Shown: positions 40,037-50,114, counted from the stretch's first letter. The stretch is 64,000 bases of DNA from Candidatus Gastranaerophilales bacterium (GCA_910587055.1 CAJUKY010000003.1:69202-133201), one strand, 5' to 3'. Notes: generated by a model from the sequence alone, not told the origin. Numbers and translations: made by a program.

Positions 40037-40957
40037 CTAATATATTTTTATGCTTGAATATATTTTTCTGACGGTATTAATATCCCGTCTTGTAGGGCGA
40101 TGGGTAAAATTATCTGTACGGGGAAACATTACGTCACTTTGATTTTTGCTGTGCCCGCCAGTAATACCTATTGCATGACCTATTTCATGCACAAGAATAC
40201 CGTATACATCTCTGTCTGAAAATCTTTGCCCGTATCTTGTAAAGCGGGTAAGATAGATTTCGCTTTTAGCAATTAAGGCCGGATTTTTTAAATAATTATA
40301 ATTCAATGTACATCCTACGGCATCTTCAGATGAGCATTTGTCGGGCGGCGCACCGAATACCACCGTTAGATTAGCAGCTTCCCTTTCATTTACCATCTCA
40401 AATGCAACGGTGGGATAGAGTGCACTTTGCCATGTATAAAAAGCATTTTTAAGGTTTGCATTATTATCGGTGTGTTGTATCCATACTTTAACAGGCATTT
40501 TTACCCAGCGGCAGGGGTGCTTTATTTCATTAAAATAATCATTCGTATCTTCATTTTGAAGTTTTGTTTTTTGATTTTGCGTATTTCTTGCCAGGGTATT
40601 GAGTTTTAGTGCAGGCTGAAAGAATTTTGATTTCGGGAAATTTCTTGTAATAAAATCGGTATAAAAAATTGCGCCTGAATACTCTTTATTTTGATAAAGT
40701 GAAAAAGCTAAGAAAAACATTAATTCAGGATTTGTTTTATCGTTTGCAAGGGCTCTTCTGTAGCAGGCGGCAGCTGTATCAAATTTTTGATATTTCATAT
40801 GCTCCGCACACTCCGGTGCGTATTCAGGTTTTGATGATACGGGTAAAGCTGCATCTTGATTAAATTTATCTAAAAACGGAAATCTAATCTCTGCCACAGA
40901 TAAAATCTTCCACAGAGCAAGAACAATAAATATAAAAACCAAAATCTTTTTTATCAT
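40037..40957 (-). CDS. Matrixin-like zinc metalloprotease with TPR-type N-terminal region, membrane-anchored
   Basis: 306 aa. An N-terminal membrane anchor or signal (residues 4-22) is followed by a TPR-like helical repeat region (about 45-125: YQKFDTAAACYRRALANDKTNPELMFFLAFSLYQNKEY). The C-terminal metzincin domain has H257-E258-xx-H261 and H269 in HEIGHAIGITGGH and the Met-turn M277 (DVMFP). The peptidase probably acts outside the cytoplasm. Its ATG overlaps the upstream symporter stop (TAATG), so it is translationally coupled to an amino-acid/dicarboxylate importer, which suggests proteolysis plus uptake (inference). Confidence 0.85.
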   Translation of the reverse strand: MIKKILVFIFIVLALWKILSVAEIRFPFLDKFNQDAALPVSSKPEYAPECAEHMKYQKFDTAAACYRRALANDKTNPELMFFLAFSLYQNKEYSGAIFYTDFITRNFPKSKFFQPALKLNTLARNTQNQKTKLQNEDTNDYFNEIKHPCRWVKMPVKVWIQHTDNNANLKNAFYTWQSALYPTVAFEMVNEREAANLTVVFGAPPDKCSSEDAVGCTLNYNYLKNPALIAKSEIYLTRFTRYGQRFSDRDVYGILVHEIGHAIGITGGHSKNQSDVMFPRTDNFTHRPTRRDINTVRKIYSSIKIY

Positions 40958-42252
40958 TATTGGATACCTTTTGAAATAACATTCGGCAGGGGCGGCTTTT
41001 TATTTTTCTTATCATTTATATATTTTTCCATCTTTTCATAATCAAAAGAATCTTCCCATCTTGCTACAACCGTTGTTGCAACGCAGTTTCCTATTAAATT
41101 AACGGTTGTGCGGCCCATATCAAGTATTTGGTCTATTCCTAAAAGTATTGCAACACCCACAACAGGAATGCCAAATGAAGATAAAGTGCCAGTCAACACT
41201 ACAAGAGAAACTCTCGGCACACCTGCAATTCCTTTAGATGTCAGCATTAAAGTAAGCATTATCAAAATCTGCTTTTCAATCGGTAAATCTATCCCTGCAA
41301 TTTGTGCGCAAAATAGTGCCGTGAGTGCAAGATAGAGCGTTGAACCGTCTAAATTGAAAGTATAGCCTGTAGGCATAACAAAACTTACAATATTTTTCGG
41401 AACACCGAATCTTTCCATAACATCCATTGCCTTTGGCAGAGCGGCTTCCGAGCTTGCCGTTGTAAAAGCAAGCAGGACGGGGGCTTTAAGGGCTTTTATT
41501 AACGCCCTGAAGGGAACCTTGATAATTCTGCACACAATTGCAAGAACTATTATTACAAATAACACAAGGGAAAAATAAGTAATGCCTATAAGTTTTGCAT
41601 AATTTACAAGGATGCCGATGCCGTTTTGCCCGATGGTGGCGGCAATTGCCCCAAAAACACCTATAGGTGCAAAAAGCATAACATATTCCGTGAATTTAAA
41701 CATAATTTCACATGTGCTTTGAAGAAAATCCAGTACGGGACGTGCTTTTTGCCCTACGGCACAAATTGCAAGCGCAAAAAATATTGCAAATACAACAATC
41801 TGCAGCAGGTTTCCTTCCGCCATTGATTTAAATACGCTTGTGGGCACCATATCAGTCAGCAGGTGAGAAAAAGAGTGATTAATCTGCACATTCTGCATTT
41901 TTTCAACAGCTGCCATTGAAACAGAGTTTAAATCAATATTAAAGCCTACTCCTGGTTTGTAAACATTTGCCATTACAAGCCCTAAAACCAGAGCCAGTGT
42001 TGTTACTATTTCAAAATATACAAGAGTTTTAAGCCCTATTTTCCCAAGATGTTTAACATCGCCATGTCCTGCAATGCCTACAACAAGGGTGGCAAAAATA
42101 AGCGGGGCGATTATCATTTTTACCATTCTTAAAAACATATCAGCCAAAGGCTGCATTTTAACTGCAACATCAGGAACGAGCCAGCCGAATAAAATTCCGA
42201 AAATGAGCGCCAGAAATATAAATAAGGTTAATTTTGAGGCTGCCCCCTGCAT
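40957..42252 (-). CDS. Dicarboxylate/amino acid:cation symporter (DAACS, GltP/DctA-like)
   Basis: 431 aa. The glutamate-transporter fold is evident from SSEAALPKAMDVMERFG, the NLDGSTLYLAL motif and GVPRVSLVVLTGTLSSFG in the transport domain, with helices throughout. It imports glutamate, aspartate or C4-dicarboxylates with H+ or Na+. GGGAG lies upstream of the ATG. Coupled to the metzincin gene downstream. Confidence 0.92.
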   Translation of the reverse strand: MQGAASKLTLFIFLALIFGILFGWLVPDVAVKMQPLADMFLRMVKMIIAPLIFATLVVGIAGHGDVKHLGKIGLKTLVYFEIVTTLALVLGLVMANVYKPGVGFNIDLNSVSMAAVEKMQNVQINHSFSHLLTDMVPTSVFKSMAEGNLLQIVVFAIFFALAICAVGQKARPVLDFLQSTCEIMFKFTEYVMLFAPIGVFGAIAATIGQNGIGILVNYAKLIGITYFSLVLFVIIVLAIVCRIIKVPFRALIKALKAPVLLAFTTASSEAALPKAMDVMERFGVPKNIVSFVMPTGYTFNLDGSTLYLALTALFCAQIAGIDLPIEKQILIMLTLMLTSKGIAGVPRVSLVVLTGTLSSFGIPVVGVAILLGIDQILDMGRTTVNLIGNCVATTVVARWEDSFDYEKMEKYINDKKNKKPPLPNVISKGIQ

Positions 42253-42314
42253 TCGCTCTCCCTAAAATACCTGCACAAAGTTTTTAAAACTAATACAATT
42301 GTAATATAAATAAA

Positions 42315-42956
42315 TTAATTTGCATAATCTTTTACTGTTTGAAGTAACCAATTGTAAACATCAATTGTCGCAGGGCATATGGCAAGACGCCTGTCAACAA
42401 GGCTTTTTATTGTAATACAAAAGCATTCAAAAAGCGCCATATCAAGCCCGAGTCCTGACTTAACGGCATCATATTTATTAAGGATGCCGAGCATTTTTTC
42501 TCTGTATTTTTCATCCCTTGTTCTTGCTTCAATCTTATCTGCCAGAAAGATTATCTTTTCAAACTCTGTCATATTGACTCTTCCAAGGGTGTGAAACCTT
42601 ATTGCGGATAAAATTTCAGGGTCGTCTATTTTAAAAATTTCTTTTGTAAACACTTCTCCAACAGGTGCATGATATGTTTTATAGTTTAAAAGTTCTGTTT
42701 TATCTATGTTTTGACACTTTTGATTTATAATTTCAAACAGTTTTTCATTTGGCAGACATTTGGCGCAATCATGCAAAAGTCCCGCAATGGCTGCTTTACC
42801 GGGGTCGAGATTGTAGCGCTGTGCAAGTTCAACGGCGGCTTCTTTTACCCCTAAAGTATGTTCATAACGTTCTTCATTCAAATTTTCTTTAAGCCATTTT
42901 AAAATTTCATCTTCATTCGGAGTATTTTTAAATTTATCTGTAAAGCCCGTGTTCAT
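42315..42956 (-). CDS. yqeK: HD-domain hydrolase YqeK-like (Ap4A hydrolase)
   Basis: 213 aa. HTLGVKEAAVELAQRY, then GLLHDCAKC (HD) and later HTLGRVNMTEFEKIIFLADKIE, match YqeK, which splits Ap4A symmetrically into two ADP. Start ATG 42956 has AAGGA 9 nt upstream; a TTG precedes it. Overlaps the 3' end of nadD by 23 nt, the usual nadD-yqeK order. Confidence 0.9.
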   Translation of the reverse strand: MNTGFTDKFKNTPNEDEILKWLKENLNEERYEHTLGVKEAAVELAQRYNLDPGKAAIAGLLHDCAKCLPNEKLFEIINQKCQNIDKTELLNYKTYHAPVGEVFTKEIFKIDDPEILSAIRFHTLGRVNMTEFEKIIFLADKIEARTRDEKYREKMLGILNKYDAVKSGLGLDMALFECFCITIKSLVDRRLAICPATIDVYNWLLQTVKDYAN

Positions 42957-43506
42957 CAATATATTTCCTTACTTTTTCATTTATTAAACCCGTTGTATCT
43001 TTATTGTTTTTAATTTTTTCTCTTATTTCATTTGATGAAACATCAAAGTATTCAAGAGTTTCGGCTATTTTAAAGCTGTAGCCTTTATTTTTAAGCGCCA
43101 GTATATCTTCTTTTTTAACGCCCGAATGCCTTTTTAATACAATAAAATCAAGTTTTTCTTTTAAAATATCGGGGTTTTTCCATTTTTCAATATCTATAAA
43201 AGCATCATAGCCTATTATAAATGGTATTTTGCCGCCATTCTCTTCAAAAAGACGGGCCGCCGTTCTGTATGAATATGATGGGGGTTCAAGTTTTGATTCA
43301 AGGTCTGAAACCTCAAGATATTCTTCATCTGCAGCCAGTTTTACCATATTGTATCTGTGGTAAAATTCCAGAGTTTCCTTGTGGGGCGGGCAAAAAGCAG
43401 GCATAAAAATTATTCTGTCAAAACCGAATTCTTTTTTAACCGATTTTGCAAGGTTTATATGCCCGTTATGGGGCGGATTAAACGTTCCGAAAAAATAACA
43501 ATCCAA
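42934..43506 (-). CDS. nadD: Nicotinate-nucleotide adenylyltransferase
   Basis: NAD biosynthesis: NaMN + ATP to NaAD. 190 aa. The nucleotidyl-transferase motif is FFGTFNPPHNGHINLA (H13xGH16), and VSSNEIREKI near the C terminus matches the ISSTxIR motif. The start is TTG 43506, with AAGGG upstream and no ATG available in frame. Divergent from the NFACT gene with a 53-bp gap. Confidence 0.93.
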   Translation of the reverse strand: MDCYFFGTFNPPHNGHINLAKSVKKEFGFDRIIFMPAFCPPHKETLEFYHRYNMVKLAADEEYLEVSDLESKLEPPSYSYRTAARLFEENGGKIPFIIGYDAFIDIEKWKNPDILKEKLDFIVLKRHSGVKKEDILALKNKGYSFKIAETLEYFDVSSNEIREKIKNNKDTTGLINEKVRKYIDEHGLYR

Positions 43507-43546
43507 AGAATTTTCCCTTCCGCTTTTCCTCCGGCTTTAATTATAT

Positions 43547-43552
43547 TACAAT
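43547..43552 (+). promoter_or_regulatory. -10 box of the NFACT gene, leaderless arrangement
   Basis: TACAAT ends 7 nt before ATG 43560. The opposite strand of the same stretch carries TATAAT for nadD. No ribosome-binding site precedes the ATG. Confidence 0.45.
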
Positions 43553-43559
43553 AAAAACG

Positions 43560-45167
43560 ATGTTTAATTTAGATTCTTTAAGCTTAAAATATTTAATTGA
43601 AGAAAATAAAGATTTTTTCACGGGAGCTGTTGTACAAAAAATCCAGATGCTCTCAAAGCGTGAAATACTTTTATCTATGCGAAATTTAGGCGAAAACAGA
43701 AAATTTTATATAAATGTTGATCCTAAATTTCCCCATATGAATTTTATAACCTGCAAAGACAACTATTTTATTAAAATCCCGAAAGAGCCGCCCATGTTCT
43801 GTATGCTTTTAAGAAAACACCTTGAAGGTGCAAAATTGAGCAGCGTGTGTGCGGCGGAATATGAACGCATTGCGGAATTTTATTTTGATATTTATGATGA
43901 AATAGGCTCAATGGTGCCAATGTGTTTGAGTGTTGAAATTATGGGAAAACATTCAAACGTTATTTTATATAATGCAAAAAGCAAGATTATAACAGGATGT
44001 GTGCATAATATTTCGCCTGAAAAAAGCTCTGTTAGGGAAGTATGGGGCGGAATACAGTATATTTATCCGCCAAAACAGGAAAAGACGGATATTTTAAGGG
44101 TAAGTGCTTCCGATTTTTATAATACCGAAGCTTCTGACATTTCAAATAAATACTATTATTTTTCTAAAGGATTGGTTGATTTTATTTTAAAGAAAGATTT
44201 GGAAAAAATTGAATTATTCAGTACGCTTCAAAATTTAGCTGTTGGGGATAGCCACATTATAAAGGAATTTTGGGCTGAGCAGATTAAAAAAGAAGGTTTG
44301 AATATACCCGAATGCGGCAGTATAAACAGCCTGATTGAAAAATATTTTTCATATTTTGTTATGAAAGATTTAATACAGACAAGAAAAAACAGGCTTCAAA
44401 AGATTTTAAAGAAGGAATATAAAAGACAAAATGATATTATTTTAAATTCCGATAAAAGGTCAAATTATTTATCCTACAAGGAAAAAGGGGATTTAATTTT
44501 AGCAAATATTTATAAAATTAAAGAAGGGGATAAAAAGTTTGAAACAGACGGGATTGAAATAATTTTAGATGAAAACAAAACCCCCGCGCAAAACGCGCAG
44601 TGCTATTTTGCACTTTACAGCAAAGGCAAAAAGGCGGCGGAAGTTTTAGAAAAAAGAAAAATCGAAGCTGAAAATAATATTAAATATCTTGATGAAATAT
44701 TATTTTCAATTGAAAATGCAGACAGACCCGACATTTTGGATGAAATCGAAGAGGAATTAAGCGAATATTCGGATTCTATGCGAAAACAAAATTTGGGACA
44801 AAATGCAGGCAAAAAGAAAGAAGCTCTCAATATACAAAACCTTGAATATCAGGGGTTTAATATCATTTTAGGAAAAAACAATAAGCAGAATGATTATTTG
44901 ATAAGAAAACTTTCAAGCCCTGAAGATATTTGGTTTCATGCTAAGGACTGCCCCTCGGGGCATATTATAATAAAGACGGAAAACGGCAGAAAACCCGTAA
45001 CAGATGAGGTTTTACTTTATGCGGCAAAACTTGCAAAAGAAAATTCCCCGATGAAAAATAATGCCAAAGCCTCAGTTATTTATACAAAAAGAAAATATTT
45101 AAAAAGACCGCCCGAAACACATTTGGGGTATGTTACATATAGAGAAGAAAGAGAAATTGTAATTTAA
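43560..45167 (+). CDS. NFACT family protein (RqcH/fibronectin-binding-like)
   Basis: 535 aa. The NFACT-N domain (SLSLKYLIEENKDFFTGAVVQKIQMLSKREILLSMR) is followed by a long coiled coil (about 270-410) and the NFACT-R domain (DIWFHAKDCPSGHIIIKTENGRKPVTDEVLLYAAKLAKENS). Bacterial RqcH binds obstructed 50S subunits and adds Ala tails; members were first called fibronectin-binding proteins. No secretion signal is present, favouring the ribosome-rescue role. Confidence 0.9.
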   Translation: MFNLDSLSLKYLIEENKDFFTGAVVQKIQMLSKREILLSMRNLGENRKFYINVDPKFPHMNFITCKDNYFIKIPKEPPMFCMLLRKHLEGAKLSSVCAAEYERIAEFYFDIYDEIGSMVPMCLSVEIMGKHSNVILYNAKSKIITGCVHNISPEKSSVREVWGGIQYIYPPKQEKTDILRVSASDFYNTEASDISNKYYYFSKGLVDFILKKDLEKIELFSTLQNLAVGDSHIIKEFWAEQIKKEGLNIPECGSINSLIEKYFSYFVMKDLIQTRKNRLQKILKKEYKRQNDIILNSDKRSNYLSYKEKGDLILANIYKIKEGDKKFETDGIEIILDENKTPAQNAQCYFALYSKGKKAAEVLEKRKIEAENNIKYLDEILFSIENADRPDILDEIEEELSEYSDSMRKQNLGQNAGKKKEALNIQNLEYQGFNIILGKNNKQNDYLIRKLSSPEDIWFHAKDCPSGHIIIKTENGRKPVTDEVLLYAAKLAKENSPMKNNAKASVIYTKRKYLKRPPETHLGYVTYREEREIVI

Positions 45168-45251
45168 CTTAATAAAACGGCATGGTTTGAGCATTTTTTA
45201 GGGTAAAGCGGGTTTTTTATAATTAAGTGTGATTATAGTGTTAGGAAAGCT

Positions 45252-46718
45252 ATGAGCAATTTTAATTGCACAAATAATAGCATAAATAACAGTATCGGTG
45301 TGGCAAACCAGCTGAAATTCATAACATGGTGCCAGAATAACGGCATGCAGAATATGCAGGCAGGTGCTCCGCCTGTAAGTCAATCTGCAACTCCACCTAT
45401 AAATCAGCCTGCAAATTTTGCGAACACGCAAAATGCACCGCAGTATCAGCACACAATAAATCAGGATACCGCAAGCTTTTTAAATGATAAATACGCGGCA
45501 GATGACGGTAAAATTTCAGCTAAAGAAAAACTTTTAAACTTTGGCAAAGGGGTGATTTCCCCTGTTACAATGATGTTTTCGTCTCCTAAAAATTTCGCGC
45601 TCGGGGCTGCGGGAATCATAGGAAGCGGTCTTTTAATAGCGGCAACCGGAGGTGCCGCCGCACCTGTTATGGTGGCGGCAGGTGTTGCAGGAGGTGCTGT
45701 CGGGTTATTAAAAAGCGGATACAATGCGCTGACTGCTAAAACCGATGATGAAGCGCGAAAAGCATGGCAGGGGCTCGGACTGGGCACAACCGTAACAGCA
45801 GGCTCAATTGCAGGTTCAAAAGCTGCATTAAAAGGCGCAGGAATTGATACAAAGAATATGAATGTCTTGAGTGCCACGGTTGAATGTTTTAAAAATGCAC
45901 CGGCACAGATAGGAAAAAGTGTAAATATATTTAAATCAGGCGAAGCGCTGTTAAATATTAAAAACATTCTGCATATAAAAAATAAAGATACAAAAGGCAC
46001 AGGAAATACTGATGAAACAGGGATTAAACCAAAAAAAACTGAAGGCGATGCTGCGGTAAATGCGCCTGAAGCCGCAGCAGCAGATGCTGATAATATACCT
46101 TTAAACGGTGATGATGCCATAGCCGGTATGGATGTGTCAGAAGGAGATATTAAACCGGTTAAGTCTAAAAAAGTTTCAAAACCAAGACGAAAAAGACCGA
46201 GCAGAATAAAACATGAAGTACCAAAAGAGCAGGCGCAAAAAGTAAAACAGGAAGTAAAAAGCATATCTCAAATTCTGGATGATATTGTTGAAAATAATGA
46301 TGTTGACAGTCAGTTTAAATTAACTGTGGAAAATCTAAAAGAGATAGCGCAAAATCCTATGGAGCAGCCAAAATATGATAAAAAGGCATTAATGAATGCG
46401 ATAAAACAAATTGAAGGTTGCAGAGATTGTTCCGCAAACGCGGCTAACGGGCAAAAGCCCGATTCAATATTTAATGAAGCTATTTCATATATAGAAAAAC
46501 TTTTATCGGGTGAATATAAAATAGACAGATTACAGGCAAAAGCAGGTGATGTTTTTGACAGTAAAACAATGTATGCGCTTGAATTAGTGCCTACAAAGAA
46601 TTCCGAATTAAATAATACGGTATCTAAAATGCTGTTTTCCGGATTTAGAAAACAGGGAAGCCCAAACCCGATTTCAGGATATACGATAAAAGTCGCAAAG
46701 TATACAACGGAAAATTAA
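45252..46718 (+). CDS. Uncharacterised protein with hydrophobic Gly/Ala hairpin, 488 aa
   Basis: The N terminus is Asn/Gln/Pro-rich and low complexity (1-75). A hydrophobic Gly/Ala-rich segment follows (about 113-150, NFALGAAGIIGSGLLIAATGG and VAAGVAGGAVGLL) that could insert into membranes as a hairpin. Then comes an acidic/basic linker (KSKKVSKPRRKRPSRIKHEVP) and a helical C-terminal domain (about 335-488). No signal peptide. Looks lineage-specific; no family is recognised. AGGAAAGCT precedes the ATG; a terminator follows. Confidence 0.55.
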   Translation: MSNFNCTNNSINNSIGVANQLKFITWCQNNGMQNMQAGAPPVSQSATPPINQPANFANTQNAPQYQHTINQDTASFLNDKYAADDGKISAKEKLLNFGKGVISPVTMMFSSPKNFALGAAGIIGSGLLIAATGGAAAPVMVAAGVAGGAVGLLKSGYNALTAKTDDEARKAWQGLGLGTTVTAGSIAGSKAALKGAGIDTKNMNVLSATVECFKNAPAQIGKSVNIFKSGEALLNIKNILHIKNKDTKGTGNTDETGIKPKKTEGDAAVNAPEAAAADADNIPLNGDDAIAGMDVSEGDIKPVKSKKVSKPRRKRPSRIKHEVPKEQAQKVKQEVKSISQILDDIVENNDVDSQFKLTVENLKEIAQNPMEQPKYDKKALMNAIKQIEGCRDCSANAANGQKPDSIFNEAISYIEKLLSGEYKIDRLQAKAGDVFDSKTMYALELVPTKNSELNNTVSKMLFSGFRKQGSPNPISGYTIKVAKYTTEN

Positions 46719-46746
46719 AAGACGGCTACAACAGCCGTCTTTTTTT
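46717..46746 (+). terminator. Terminator between convergent genes
   Basis: GACGGCT (46721-46727) pairs with AGCCGTC (46733-46739), followed by T7; an A4 on the other side gives weak reverse activity. Confidence 0.88.
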
Positions 46747-46781
46747 CACCCGTTCAACACTAACAACACAACATAAATTTT

Positions 46782-47996
46782 TTATCTTCTTCTTGCAAAC
46801 TTTGCCTGTTTTGTTAAAATTTCGTTTGCTTTTTGAAGCTGCGGGTCGCGTTCCGCCTTAACATCTTCTGCCGTGATATCAACTTCTACATCGGGCTCGA
46901 TACCTTTTTTGTTGATATCGGTGCCGTTTGGTGTTAAATATTTCTGGATTGTGATATGCATTGCAGCCCCGCCCGGGAGTTTATTAATTTCCTGTACAAG
47001 TCCTTTTCCGAAGGATTTTTTACCTACAATTGTTGCTCTGTTGTTATCTTTAAGTGCGCCTGATAAAATCTCGCTTGCGCTTGCGCTTCCGCCGTTAATT
47101 AAAACAACCATAGGCTGTCTTGAAATTACTTTTGAAGTAGATTTCTGGGTTTCTTTATAACCGTCCCTGTCTACGGTGGATACTATAGTCTGGCCGTCTA
47201 AAAGCATATCGGCTATAAAAATAGCGTTTGTTAAAAGTCCGCCCGGGTTTGACCTTAAATCAAGAATAATTCCGTCTTTATTTCTGTTTTCAATTAAAGC
47301 GTTTTCAAATTCAAGCGTTGCATTCTTGCTTATAAATGAGCTTAATCTGATATAGCCGATATTCGGGGAGATTTTAGCGTATTTCGGCGCTTTTGTTGAA
47401 ACGGATTTTAATTCAATATTTGCCCTTGTGATTTTGTAGAGTTTATTTTCTTCCCCTTCTCTTTTAATAAGAAGTTCAACCTGTGTGCCCTCTTCGCCTC
47501 TGATTTTATCGGCTGCGGCATCTACGGTTATGCCCTTTGTGGATTTGCCGTCAATTTCAAGGATTTCATCTTCGGCTTTTAAACCTGCTTTTTCACCCGG
47601 GGTATCTTCAAGCGGGGCAATGATTAAAAGCTTACCGTCGCGTACACCTATTTGAACACCGATACCTTTCAATGACCCTTGAATTGAATCGTTTTCTTCG
47701 CCGTATTCTTTGGGGTTTAAGAATTTTGTATAAACATCATTTAAGCTTGATACCATTGTATCAATTGCAACATATGCATCCTGTTCGGTTTTGATTACAG
47801 AATCATATTTATGGCGCCATCTTGTCCAATCCTGATTATTATTTGTTCTGTCTACAAATTTTGTATCAATAAGTTTCCATGCCTTGTCGTATAATGCCTG
47901 CGGAGTTTGTGCAAGCACGGGGTTTACGGCTGTTGTTACATAAGCCATAAACAAAAGCATTAAAACTACCGTAATTTTTTTCCAAATATTCTTCAT
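46782..47996 (-). CDS. ctpA: C-terminal processing peptidase (S41 family, CtpA/Prc)
   Basis: 404 aa periplasmic serine protease. Signal peptide (1-29, ending PVLAQ), PDZ domain (about 105-185, GIGVQIGVRDGKLLIIAPLEDTPGEKAGLKAEDEIL), then the S41 catalytic domain with nucleophile Ser in NGGSASASEILSGAL and general-base Lys in GKKSFGKG. AAGGAG lies upstream of ATG 47996; a TTG just before is an alternative start. Confidence 0.95.
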   Translation of the reverse strand: MKNIWKKITVVLMLLFMAYVTTAVNPVLAQTPQALYDKAWKLIDTKFVDRTNNNQDWTRWRHKYDSVIKTEQDAYVAIDTMVSSLNDVYTKFLNPKEYGEENDSIQGSLKGIGVQIGVRDGKLLIIAPLEDTPGEKAGLKAEDEILEIDGKSTKGITVDAAADKIRGEEGTQVELLIKREGEENKLYKITRANIELKSVSTKAPKYAKISPNIGYIRLSSFISKNATLEFENALIENRNKDGIILDLRSNPGGLLTNAIFIADMLLDGQTIVSTVDRDGYKETQKSTSKVISRQPMVVLINGGSASASEILSGALKDNNRATIVGKKSFGKGLVQEINKLPGGAAMHITIQKYLTPNGTDINKKGIEPDVEVDITAEDVKAERDPQLQKANEILTKQAKFARRR

Positions 47997-48101
47997 CAAT
48001 TGTATTCTCCTTGTCAGAAAGCCTTGCTTTTATATTCAGCCTGTTCTTATTAATAATTCTAATATAAATAATACGGCAAGACAAATTTTAGCTAAATTTA
48101 T

Positions 48102-48130
48102 TTGGCAAAAAGGTATTTATAAAGTAAAAT
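48102..48130 (+). promoter_or_regulatory. Promoter of cyclase-recG operon, leaderless arrangement
   Basis: TTGGCA (48102-48107), 17 bp, TAAAAT (48125-48130), ending 7 nt before ATG 48138. Confidence 0.65.
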
Positions 48131-48137
48131 AAAGGCT

Positions 48138-50090
48138 ATGGAAATTTCACATAAAAAATCACTCGCTTTATTAACCGTGGCATCCGTTGTGGTGTTTTTT
48201 CTGGCGTATTTAATCGGATATACCATATTCCAATATAAATCTTACAACCTGATGATGAAACAAACATCAGTAAATAAGACTGCATCCGATGATATTATTC
48301 TTGTCGTAATAGATAATAAATCTCTGGCTAATCTCGGCCGCTGGCCATGGAAAAGAACGCGTTTTCTTGAAATATTTGATTACCTTGAATATCATACGGA
48401 AGCTAAAGTATACGGGTTTGATGCTATTATAATTGCACCCGATACCGATTATCCCCAATATGACAAAGAATTTTCAAATAAAATAGGCAGCTATAAAAAG
48501 CTTGTTGCGGGCGTAGGCTTTATGTACGATGATTTTAAGGACGATAGCAACAAAGACTTTTATAACGAAATTCTGCCCTATAAGCACAATATTAAATTTA
48601 TTGATAAAAGAAGTGCGAAATATAAGGGAGAAAGTCCCTATCAAAGCTTTACCCCCTTTTTAAAAGAATATTTCTATAATATTAGAAATTTAGGCTCCGT
48701 TAATACGCGTCAGGATAACGACGGATACATAAGAAAGGTTGATCAGGTAATAAAATATAATGATGAACTTTATCCTTCCTTGGGGCTTTTTATGTATTCA
48801 AAAGCAAGCGGAGTAGAAGAGTTTACCATTGATGATAAATATATCACAGGCAAGAATGATAAATTTACGCTGAAAATACCTGTTACAAACAGCAAGGGTG
48901 CCGCTTACAGCAATATCGCATACTATAAAACGCAGGACGGTACTTATTCGCACCGGAAAATTTCAGCTTCCGATATTATAGAATCATTAAATAATATAAA
49001 AGAAGGAAAAGAACCCGTAATCAATCCTGAAATTTTTAAGGATAAAATTGTTTTTGTAGGCTCCAATGCTAATTCTCAGGCGCTTGCGGATGTTAAAAGA
49101 ACTCCCGTTTCAGACACTTTTGCGGGGCTTGATATTCAGGCTACAAATTTTAACAATCTTTATAAAAACGAATTTTTTACGGAAGTAAGCCCTCTTTATG
49201 ATTTTGTAATGATTTTAACGGTATTTATTTTTGTACTGCTTTTAATCTGTACGCTTCCTATCCCCGTTGCTTTAATGTGTACATCTTTAACAATGTTTCT
49301 GTATTTTATTTTCACGTTTATAATGTATGACCACAGAATAGCCGTGGGACTGATTTTACCTGAAGTATTTATGCTGATTGCAATAGGATTCGGATATTCA
49401 TACAGATATCTTGTTGAAGGCAGGAAAAAAGAAAAAATCCAATCCGCAATGGGTAAATATATTTCAAAAGACGTTATGAGAAATGTTGTATCAAATATTG
49501 ACAGCGTAAAACTCGGCGGCAAAAGAGCCTGTGTTACGGTTTTATTTGCCGATATAAGGGGTTTTACATCAATCTCGGAACAGCTTTCGGCAGAAGAAGT
49601 AACAAATATTTTAAATGAATATTTTTCAGCTATAGCACCTATTATAGAAAATTATAACGGAATATTAAATAAATTTATGGGAGATGCAGTACTTGCAGTA
49701 TTCGGCGAACCCATTAAAAACGAAAACCATGCAATTGATGCTGTAAGGTGTGCGGATGCAATGCTTAAAAAAGTAAAACAACTTCAGGTGAAATGGCTGG
49801 ATGAAGGCAAGCCGAAAATTGAAATAGGAATAGGTATATCAACAGGAGAAGCGTTTGTCGGAAACATTGGTTCTGAAGAAAGGCTTGAATATACCGTTAT
49901 CGGAGATACCGTAAACACCGCAAGCAGGATTGAAAACTATAACAAGGTTTATAAGACAAAATTCTTAATAAGCGAGGAAACGTTCCTCAGAGTTCAAAAA
50001 TATGTCGACGTTATAAAAATACGCGAAGTTACGATAAGAGGTAAATCTAAAAAGATAAATATATATGAAGTTTTAAGGATATTACCTTAG
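48138..50090 (+). CDS. CHASE2-domain class III adenylate/guanylate cyclase
   Basis: 650 aa. An N-terminal membrane helix (13-32), an extracellular CHASE2 sensor (about 35-345), three C-terminal membrane helices (about 350-425), and a cytoplasmic cyclase domain (about 460-640). Metal-binding Asp residues are in VLFADIRGFTS and FMGDAVLAVFGEP; the substrate lysine is in LNKFMGD; YTVIGDTVNTASRIE is the second substrate region. The motif pattern favours cAMP synthesis, but guanylate cyclase is possible. recG follows 24 nt downstream, so the two are probably co-transcribed. Confidence 0.93.
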   Translation: MEISHKKSLALLTVASVVVFFLAYLIGYTIFQYKSYNLMMKQTSVNKTASDDIILVVIDNKSLANLGRWPWKRTRFLEIFDYLEYHTEAKVYGFDAIIIAPDTDYPQYDKEFSNKIGSYKKLVAGVGFMYDDFKDDSNKDFYNEILPYKHNIKFIDKRSAKYKGESPYQSFTPFLKEYFYNIRNLGSVNTRQDNDGYIRKVDQVIKYNDELYPSLGLFMYSKASGVEEFTIDDKYITGKNDKFTLKIPVTNSKGAAYSNIAYYKTQDGTYSHRKISASDIIESLNNIKEGKEPVINPEIFKDKIVFVGSNANSQALADVKRTPVSDTFAGLDIQATNFNNLYKNEFFTEVSPLYDFVMILTVFIFVLLLICTLPIPVALMCTSLTMFLYFIFTFIMYDHRIAVGLILPEVFMLIAIGFGYSYRYLVEGRKKEKIQSAMGKYISKDVMRNVVSNIDSVKLGGKRACVTVLFADIRGFTSISEQLSAEEVTNILNEYFSAIAPIIENYNGILNKFMGDAVLAVFGEPIKNENHAIDAVRCADAMLKKVKQLQVKWLDEGKPKIEIGIGISTGEAFVGNIGSEERLEYTVIGDTVNTASRIENYNKVYKTKFLISEETFLRVQKYVDVIKIREVTIRGKSKKINIYEVLRILP

Positions 50091-50114
50091 AAATTTATCT
50101 AAAGGCTGAATTAA

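Noticed and set aside
45461..46264. 267-codon minus-strand open frame inside the 488-aa gene
   Set aside because: The plus-strand frame has a ribosome-binding site and a terminator right after its stop; the minus frame is Phe/Ser/Pro/Ala-rich in the manner of an antisense shadow.
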